A stretch of 64,000 nucleotides of DNA from Adenanthera pavonina (lineage: Eukaryota > Streptophyta > Magnoliopsida > Fabales > Fabaceae): assembly GCA_026686845.1 (NCBI GenBank), contig JAIVEN010000024.1:7427501-7491500 (forward strand), written 5' to 3'. Position 1 is the first letter of the stretch. Each line of letters opens with the position of its first letter. This document shows positions 56,505 through 64,000 of this stretch, piece by piece. The translations under genes and the position numbers were made by a program. Below the pieces are notes generated by a model. It did not search any database. It was not told the DNA's origin and was given only the letters and a program-made list of their open reading frames with translations.

Positions 56505-58167
56505 GTAGAGTTGAAGATGTCTTCTAGAGAAAGAAAGACAGCATTATCCAATGACTACATGGTGTACCTTATTGAATTTGACTATGATGTAAGTGTTGAA
56601 GATGATCCACTCACATTTACTCAGGCTATGCAAGATACAAACTCTAAATTATGGTATGATGCTATGATCGATGAAATGCAATCCATGGCAAACAATAAAG
56701 TCTGGGAACTTGTAGAGTTACCTAGTGAGGCTACGGCCATTGGCTGTAAATGGGTCTTTAAGATCAAAAGGTAACATAGAGCACTAGAAAGCATGATTGG
56801 TTGCCAAGGAGTTCACCCAAAAGGAAGGAATTGATTATAGGGAGACTTTCTTGCTTGTATCCAAGAAAGATTCTTTCCGTATCATCATGGCATTTGTGGC
56901 TCACTTTGATTTAGGGTTCCATCAGAGAGATATTAAGATTGCATTCCTAAATGGGGAGCTTAAGAAAGAAGTCTATATGAAATAACTTGAGGATTCATTT
57001 CTAAAGGAAGTGAACATAAAGTCTACAAGTTGAAGAAGTCAATATATGGTCTCAAACAGGCTTCATGACAATGGTACTTAAAATTCCATTAGGTAATCAC
57101 ATTGTTTGGTTCTGTTGAGAACATCATGGATCAATTTATATATCACAAGGTCAGTGGGAGCAATATCATATTCTTGATCTTATATGTGGATGATATATTG
57201 CTTGTCACTAAAGATTTTGGATTGTTGTATGAGGTGAAACAATTTCTATCCAAAAATTTCGAAATGAAGGATATGGGTGATGCATCCTATGTCATTGGCA
57301 TTAGGATACATAGAGATAGATCTCAAAGTATCTTTGGATTATCTTAGGAAACCTATATCAACAAAATCCTTGAACGATTCAGGATGAAAGATTATTTATC
57401 TACTCCAGCACCTATTGTGAAAGGGGAAAATTTAGCTAGTTACGGTGTTTTAATAATGATCTTGAAGAGAAGGAGATGGAGAAGATTTATTATTCCTTAA
57501 AGGTTGAAATCTTGATGTATGCACAAGTTTACAGAAGTCTAACATAGCTTTTGCTATGGGCATGTTAAAAAGATACCAGAATAATCTAGGAATGGATCAT
57601 TTGAAGGCTACAATGAAAGTTTTGATGTACTTAAAAAGTACTAAACAACACATGCTTACATATAGGAGATCCAACAATTTAGAAATTGTTGGGTATTCAA
57701 ACTCAGACTTAGTAGGATGCATTGACACAAGAAAATCCACATCCAGCTATATCTTTATATTAACAGAGGGAGCTATATCTTGGAAAAGTACAAAACAAAC
57801 ACTGATAGCCACCTCTAATATGGAAGTTGAGTTTGTATCGTGTTTTAAGGTAAGTTCACAAGGAATATGGATTAGAAATTTCATTGTTGGGCTTAAGATT
57901 ATGGACTCAATCTCTAGGCCAATTAAAGTACTCTGTGATAATGTGGTTATTGTATTCATGACTAAGAATAATGAAAGTGGAAGTCAAAGCAAGTTCATCG
58001 TCATCAAGTACTTACTTAGCCTTGAACAATAGAATTAAAGAAGACCAAATAATTATTCAGCACATTTGGACAAAAAAATGTTGGCTGATTCATTAAATAA
58101 AGGGATGCATCCAAAGGAGTTTAAGGATCATGTGCCTCAAATGGGTCTTAGACTTTTACTGGTCTAA
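56505..58167 (+). pseudogene. RT-RNase H relic, copia C
   Basis: Pieces are FTQAMQDTNSKLWYDAMIDE, NKVWELVELP...GCKWVFKIKR, HQRDIKIAFLNGELKKEVYM (the catalytic MDVK motif reads RDIK), ILYVDDILLVTKD (about 57175-57215), ASYVIGIRIHRDRSQ, then RNase H VGYSNSDLVGCIDTRKSTSS and ISWKSTKQTLIATSNMEVEF. It ends with ADSLNKGMHPKEFKDHV. Several stops and frameshifts (about 56775, 56985, 57060, 57345, 57440-57555) break it. Confidence 0.9.
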
Positions 58168-58444
58168 TTGAGGTATGAAAAATAATAAAATTTCAATTTA
58201 TGATTTATTATCCCATGATTATATTGTACACATTCTAGTTGAGATAAATAAACATTGGTTTAGGAACCGAATAAACATTATAGTTTATTCATAGAGTTAA
58301 TATCCCATAAAGTAAAGATACTACTTGTGATTCATGGAAGGTAATACTCACTTTTAGAGGACCTACTACTATGATTCATGTAGTATTGCTTAAATATATC
58401 TTGATATATCAACTAATATATTAGGATCTGACCAAGTAGGAGAA

Positions 58445-59031
58445 TGTTAGATATCTTTAATTAATAATAATATATATTTGAATTTATTCAAATTATTGAA
58501 TTTATTCATATTATATTTATCTTGTTTACTTAATTAAATATATCTTATTTGAGTGTGGTTCTTATTTTTATTAATAATAAAGATATCATCAATTGAGTGA
58601 TTTTAAGAGATAAGAGATAACTCAGTCAATATAGCAATTATCTTTATTTGAATTTAAGATTAAAATTAAAAGATAAATTAACTATTAAGTAACCAATGAT
58701 TGCTAGACTATTTAATAGGAGGCTAAGACGAGTGTCAGACACATTAATTATTCTATGCTCATATATAGGTTCCCTAGCTAGTGACGGCTAATTCCCATCT
58801 ATCATTGCTGATCCCATATACTAGTCAAAAGAGCCTCTCCACATATATTTTCTTCTGACTATTTTTTTTTTGTATTTGCATATCATTGATCTATTCCTAT
58901 TTGAGGTATGATTACCGCATCAGTTCATCTATGGCTGTGGTGAGATGTATTTATGATCTTTTCCACTGCTTGGAAATTCATAGAAAACTTTGTGATTAAT
59001 TCTTTATTACAAATTGCAAATTTGTTCTACA
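58445..59031 (+). repeat. 3' LTR of copia C
   Basis: It starts TGTTAGATATC and ends GTTCTACA, 587 bp, preceded by the purine-rich AAGTAGGAGAA. It differs from the 5' LTR at many scattered sites, so the insertion is old. Confidence 0.93.
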
Positions 59032-59182
59032 TGGATTCTGTTCATGGTCGTTATATTGACAACAAGAAACTACATAGCCTTGGTTTTCACAACCAGGAAA
59101 ACTCTTCAAGAGGCTGTATCTAGCCTTGCATACCTACTTGCCACTACTATGGTTCTTAACAGTGTTCAACCGGTGATTTCAA
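59032..59182 (+). pseudogene. MATE relic, continuation after copia C
   Basis: It reads ILFMVVILTTRNYIALVFTT, then RKTLQEAVSSLAYLL, then NSVQPVIS, and a GT donor follows. This is the helix 9-10 region of a MATE protein, but in a phase one base off from the part left of the insertion. Confidence 0.88.
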
Positions 59183-59557
59183 GTATCAATTATCCTAATT
59201 CATTATGTCAATTAATATCAATATCATATATACAGTATATAACAAACTGAATTGTTTACAAGTCATGAATTGAGTAGCTGATTCCTCAAATTCTATGCAA
59301 TACATAGGATACTCAAATATAAAATATATAGCAAGCCACATTACTTGTTACAAATTGTCAACAGTATTGGGCTTATTGTTTCTTAAACTATGCAGTGCAG
59401 GGGTTCCAATCTAGTTTCATGTGTGAGTGTGATTTTTTAAATCTTCTATAATTCACAAGTTTTCAATGCTCTTAGATTAAGTATCTTCAAGCTTAATTTG
59501 GAATCATTATTATTATTACTTTTTTTTTCTTTACAAGATCATTATTATTATATATAG

Positions 59558-59676
59558 GGATGGCTGTGGGAGGAGGATGGTAGGCGCAGGTAACTTACAT
59601 CAATGTGGGTTGTTATTACATTTTCGGGCTTCCTTTAGGATTCCTTCTTGGTTACACAGCAAACTGGGGGGTTAAG
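59558..59676 (+). pseudogene. MATE relic, GLPLGFLLG exon
   Basis: An AG acceptor precedes MAVGGGW-stop-AQVTYIN, then VGCYYIFGLPLGFLLGYTAN and WGVK, and a GT donor follows. The stop is TAG in place of CAG. Confidence 0.9.
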
Positions 59677-60776
59677 GTAACTCTTCTATTTCAATTTCCA
59701 TTGATTTTTTTATTTTAGCAAGAAAGAATAATCTTTAATTCGGTCATAAATTTTTTTCTGTAGCTATATATATTGTGTCAAATGAGCCACAATTAATGCT
59801 TTCAACTCCATTTGTTTCAACTTCAAACTTCCTTGTGCTCTTCCACAAACGCATATTAAAATAAGAGTTAAAAATTTGATTTTTGACATATTTGATGAAA
59901 TGTGTACTTTTTCTCACCTACTATGATCTTCATATTAACAAGCGTTCACTATATCTCATGCAATGTCCCCAAAAAAATTTTCAAAAATGACAGCCATTTT
60001 AAAAAGGCGGATCATGAATGATTGAACAGTAATTTAATAGTACTAAAAACTCATTTCAATAAACCAAAAGAAAAATTCATTTCAAAAATTACATTGATTC
60101 TCTATAAACTGATAATCAGTAGCCCCGAGTACTATGAAAATACCATTTAGATACATGTGCATTAATTTTTTAATCAGTACAGTTAATCATGCCTTTGATA
60201 AGAATGAATGCATTCTTTGTGAAATTCTATGAGATCCACAAAATCCATGTCTTCTTTCATGGGATTACAGATACTTGGATCAATCAAAAGTTTGATTCAA
60301 TGTTAATTGCTATATTTCAAAAGGGGGAAAAAGATCAAGTGTTAACGACAAATATTCACTTTTATTTAAAAAAAATCTTACAATTTCATTCATTAAAACT
60401 TTTTGCACTGAATCCACAAATGTTTATATTTTTCAGTTTCATCTAGATTACAGTAACTTTTTCTTCTTCTTGAATATTCATGCTTGTTATTTACCTAAAA
60501 CCCTCTCTTTTCACTATTATTTTTCATTTGCAACAAATATTTTGTTCCTTTAGTCTGTTGATCAATGATCAGTACACATAATAAAAGGAAATCAAATAGA
60601 AAATAAAATTCATGGCATCACGCATGTCTATTTATGCACATGAATGACCTTTTGATGTAAGATGTGAAGCCGCGTTCTGTTATTATATTATTAGTTGTAA
60701 AAGAACTTTGTGCATTTGAGAGAGATATTGGAAGATAAGATGGACTGTGGTGATGAATGTGAGATTTTGATGTTCG
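59677..60776. other. MATE intron remnant, nothing else recognised
   Basis: AT-rich, without supported coding sequence, between the last two recognisable MATE exon pieces. Confidence 0.5.
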
Positions 60777-60857
60777 GGGACTTTTGGGAGGTATGATAAG
60801 TGCGATTGCTCTGCAGACTTTGATGCTCTAATTTGTTCAATTGGAATAAAGAGGTAA
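60777..60857 (+). pseudogene. MATE relic, last exon piece
   Basis: It reads LLGGMISAIALQTLML, then after a frameshift NWNKEVK. This corresponds to the WGGMI.GTALQTL and NWNKEV blocks near the C-terminus. The usual Trp of WGGM is Leu. Confidence 0.7.
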
Positions 60858-62586
60858 AGTAATGCTTCTTCTCAACTTCTGATTCGATCTCAATGTATAG
60901 AATTGCCATAGAAATCTCGATATATCCTATTACTTGTAGGTTCGACAAGCAACTTAGCAACTTAGCGTATAAGAACATCGGGAGGGCAAGACATAGAAGA
61001 TGATGGTGCAAACAAGATTGAAGAAGGTCATATTTAAAACTTGTGCATAGCGCCAAGCGTGCAGTGGAATCGAAGGAACAAAAGAGAAGAAAGAAGTGCG
61101 GAAAATAGAAGCTGGAGTAAGTAATCATATTGTATTAGAATTTTTAATTTAAATTCTCATAAAATTTTATGTAAATTCTTGAATTTCAGATGCTACAACA
61201 TATATTCCTCTTTTGATTCAATTTATTCTACGGTTTTTTCTTGTGTGGCCAAATTAGGGTGTTAATTTTTCAAGCCTCAATGTCAAGAGGTAACATCTTG
61301 AGTAGGGCGCCTTTTGTGAAAATAAGGAAGTATTTGGTTATATTTGTATGAATGGTAATTAAATTCTAAGAAAAAAAGAATTGAAAGAGTGTATTAAAGA
61401 AAAAAAAGTTGTAACATTATTAGTAAATTTTATTTTGGGCCTTCTTGTGTGAGTGGGCTCAGCCTACTACGTGGCGTAATCAATCTTCTATCTATTTATT
61501 TATTATCTATTGTTTTCTTATACCTATTTTCTATCTATCTATCTATTATATCTACTTCCCCTATTTTTTAATATAAGAGATAAAATATAAAATTACATAG
61601 ACTAACAAAAATAATAAATTTATTTGAAATATAAAATAATTTCAAAAAATATCTTTATTAAATGCTATCTTAATTAGGAATTTTTTTAAAAAAAATATTA
61701 AATACATAAGACAAATTCTCTATATCCTTATATTTTAAAATATGAAAACTCTCATAATTATTTATTAAAGAGTCATGAATAGTATGAGCTTTTGCTGTGA
61801 GTTATGTGTGGATGTCATTTATTCAATTTTTTTATTGTTTGGAAAGTATTTTTGTGTATTTATTGTTTTCATTTTGGGGTTTATATCAACACTTTAGCTC
61901 CTTGCTTGGGCTTAGTACAGTTAAATTTCTTTCTTTGATTCTTTCTTTGATTTTGAGATGTGTTCAATTTCTATTGGGTTATATTTCTTTGTGGGCTCCA
62001 AGTCTTCTACTTTTTCATGGTTTCCCAATTTGGTCTTATCTATTGCGACTGTGGACCCATGTGTTTATGAGAAGAAATGGGAAAGATAAGTATTGGTTTT
62101 TTTTTTTTTCAAGATAGAAAGATAAGCATTGGTAAGAAGCAAAAATTTATGCATAAAGATTGAATAAAAAATTAGATAAGTAATAATTTAAAAATTTTGT
62201 TCCGTTTGATATCTGCCAAATAAAAGTTTCTTCGATTACACATATTTAAGAAAAGTCAGTTGCTAGATTTTAAAAGAAAAACTTATATTTTTGCCACAAA
62301 AAAATGTGAAAAAACATATATAAGAAACGAATAATTAAGTATGATTGTTGAATTATGTGAAAAATAATTCAAATAATCCGATTTTGAAAAATAATTCAAA
62401 CATATATAAAAAACATATATCAATAAAATGTGAAAAATAAATTGTGTCGAATGTTGAATTATGTTAATTGTTAAATATGAAATGCAAATAATCTGATTTT
62501 TTTAACTTTAACTTTTTAATATATTCTAAAATTTTGTATCTCTAAATCAATGAAAAAATATTTTTTATCTATATTCTCACACCTTT
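60858..62586. other. AT-rich spacer downstream of the MATE relic
   Basis: No supported gene. The 145-codon minus-strand frame at 60691-61128 is antisense to the MATE relic and low in complexity. CTAT microsatellite occurs near 61484-61545. Confidence 0.5.
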
Positions 62587-64000
62587 TGTAACACCTTAAT
62601 TTTAAACTTATTTTCTATGAATTAGATTCCTTTAAGTCTGATTATACTTGATTCTAAACTTGAATTACATAAGAATGAAAATCAGAATTTCCAAAATTTT
62701 CGGTTACTGTTCATATGGTAGTTTTCACTTTACTGACTGAACTTTGAAAATTCATAACTAATTCTAGAAAAATCATTTCATAGTGATTCAAGTCTCTAAC
62801 AATAGATAAAAACTTTCTATACATGAAAAAAATATGAAAATTTTGTTCTATTGACCAATTTATATATTTTATTCCTCAAACATTTACTGTATATTTGTTC
62901 ATTTTCTCTTCCCCAAGATTTTGGCCTTATATTTAAAAATTCATATCTCACTCTACCCTAAGCCAATTCATACATTCTTTATGTCATTGGAAATAACTAT
63001 ATGTACACTTATAGAAATATTTTTCTTACACATTTATTTCACTTATTCTGGGCAAAACATTAACTTAAATTATGAAGGGTCAGAATCCAACTCTTACTGG
63101 GACAGTTTTGGGAAAACTTACATATCTCTTGTTCTATAACTCCAATCACTTCCAAATCAGTGTCATATGGATCTTAAGACATATATATTTTTATACATAT
63201 AAGCCACTTAATTTTTGGAGCTCTATATGATTATATGTTATCTTTTGAAATTTTCAGTACTTAACTTTCAGTTTCCAGTTTTCCCAATATTGTCCTATTC
63301 TAAACCCTAACTTTGAAAATTCACTATTTATTGTACACAACTCCAAATGGGGTGAATTAGGTGTCATATTAAAGGTTGAGATGCCCTCTATCTAGTATAA
63401 AAATATCATATATCTAACCTCACATTAAGTATAGATCAAAGGTGAATGAAACAGACATGTCTGGAAAATGCCTTGTTTCAGTCTATATTGCCATTTGCTT
63501 GCCAAAACCCTTGTAAATGAACTCATTTTGGCATGAAACTTGGTAGAACATAACTTAATATCACAGTATCTAGAACTGGAAATTCTCATGCATTTGATTT
63601 CCCTTGAGCTTTCCTCTTCTTCTTTATCTCTTTCTCTCTTCGTTTCTTGCGTTTTTCCTTCTGGTTTTGCTGCTGCAAATAACGTGCTGAATGGTGAAGG
63701 AAAGAGAGAAATTAAGGACTTAATGACTTGGCCAATTAGGATTAGTTAATTAATCTAACCAAGGTTACTTTTTGTGCCAAAAATCCATGACTTCTAAGAG
63801 AAGTTTTGGCCAAAAATTGGCTGTCCCTTCTGCCCAATTTCAGTTGCCAATGAGAGAGGTTTGAGTGTCCAAAATTGCTCAATTTTTCCTGATTCAGATA
63901 TATCCTAAACTGGGTAATTTTTAACCGTACCGATAAAATAACTTTTTATAGTAATTTAGCATTTTTGGGCTACAGAACTATTCTAATTTTATTTTTATAT
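62587..64000. mobile_element. Partial LTR, same family as 44058-46614, inverted
   Basis: It starts TGTAACACC and matches the inverted complement of the solo LTR from its right end inwards, for example GAACTTTGAAAATTCATAAC, CAAGTCTCTAA, and later AACTCCAAAT and ACCGTACCGATAAA. It runs off the window, so the far end and any internal region are unseen. Divergence from the other copy is substantial. Confidence 0.75.

Larger units (their letters stand above)
43725..59031 (+). mobile_element. Ty1/copia element C with three nested insertions
   Basis: This plus-strand TNT1-94-like copia element has LTRs of about 586 bp (43725-46872 once the nested LTR is removed, and 58445-59031). Flanks are TGGAG and TGGAT (4/5 match). 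The order is LTR, primer site, a leader of about 1.5 kb, gag, protease, integrase, RT, RNase H, a purine tract AGTAGGAGAA, LTR. It received a solo LTR (44058-46614), a CACTA element in the leader (48261-52947) and a CACTA element in gag (53180-54247). Many stops, frameshifts and a lost integrase Asp show it is dead. Confidence 0.92.
42344..60857 (+). pseudogene. MATE efflux transporter pseudogene split by nested transposons
   Basis: Exon remnants of one multidrug-and-toxin-extrusion (MATE/DTX) transporter lie in order on the plus strand at 42344-42510, 43103-43159, 43633-43724, 59032-59182, 59558-59676 and about 60777-60857. Copia element C (43725-59031) interrupts the third remnant, whose continuation lies on the far side of the element. 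The exons between helix 2 and the CMNINGW region are missing, since only about 590 bp remain there, so an internal deletion is likely. Stops replace Trp and Gln codons. MATE proteins are 12-helix antiporters of vacuolar or plasma membranes, and the remnant motifs fit the plant TT12-like group. It is certainly non-functional. Confidence 0.88.

Noticed and set aside
60691..61128. 145-codon minus-strand open frame
   Set aside because: It overlaps the MATE exon remnant in antisense, and it is Ser/Leu/His-rich without motifs.
1..64000. tRNA, rRNA or organelle-derived insertions
   Set aside because: I saw no tRNA arms, rRNA blocks or plastid or mitochondrial gene sequence. The tRNA-Met-like words are primer-binding sites.

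Overview
The window is AT-rich nuclear DNA of a flowering plant, most likely a eudicot. It is almost entirely nested transposable elements, and I see no intact host gene. The plant origin rests on Ty1/copia elements primed by initiator-tRNA-Met, plant-type CACTA elements, Stowaway-like MITEs, an intron-containing MATE transporter relic and a plant 2-Cys peroxiredoxin exon.

Left third (1-25.5 kb). The window opens inside an LTR of Sirevirus-like family A (1-1075). AT-rich spacer follows, with MITE and hAT-like relics, a promoter-like patch near 6.4 kb, a three-unit degenerate tandem repeat (7.7-8.3 kb) and the 3' end of a LINE (9.1-10.4 kb). From 10.8 kb three layers are nested. A MITE is split by a TGTAAC...GTTACA solo LTR (10936-25365), and that LTR is split by a decayed Sirevirus-like copia element of family B (12878-24716, minus strand).

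Middle (26.4-42.1 kb). A non-autonomous CACTA element (26463-29142) and a Stowaway-like MITE precede a structurally complete, young family A element (30234-42092, minus strand). Its two 1725-bp LTRs differ at 8 positions by my line-by-line comparison, and its 5-bp target duplication is TAATC. Its order is LTR, primer site, gag, protease-integrase-RT-RNase H, a spacer of about 1 kb, a large extra ORF in the env position, polypurine tract, LTR.

Right third (42.3-64 kb). A MATE transporter pseudogene on the plus strand is cut by a third copia element (C, 43725-59031). Element C has itself received a 2557-bp solo LTR in its 5' LTR, a 4687-bp CACTA carrying captured exons (one from 2-Cys peroxiredoxin) in its leader, and a 1068-bp CACTA in gag. 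The right edge enters another LTR of the same family as the solo LTR, in inverted orientation.

The most unusual structure is shared by families A and B. Each LTR U3 is packed with a family-specific palindromic motif: TTCGAA with TTCGTCTG in A, and GGTTAT-N4-ATAACC in B. Each family carries its own motif again in the spacer just upstream of the env-position ORF. In B this second array ends in a perfect 16-bp palindrome next to a canonical TATA box about 180 bp before the ORF start. This suggests a second, internal promoter for the third ORF.
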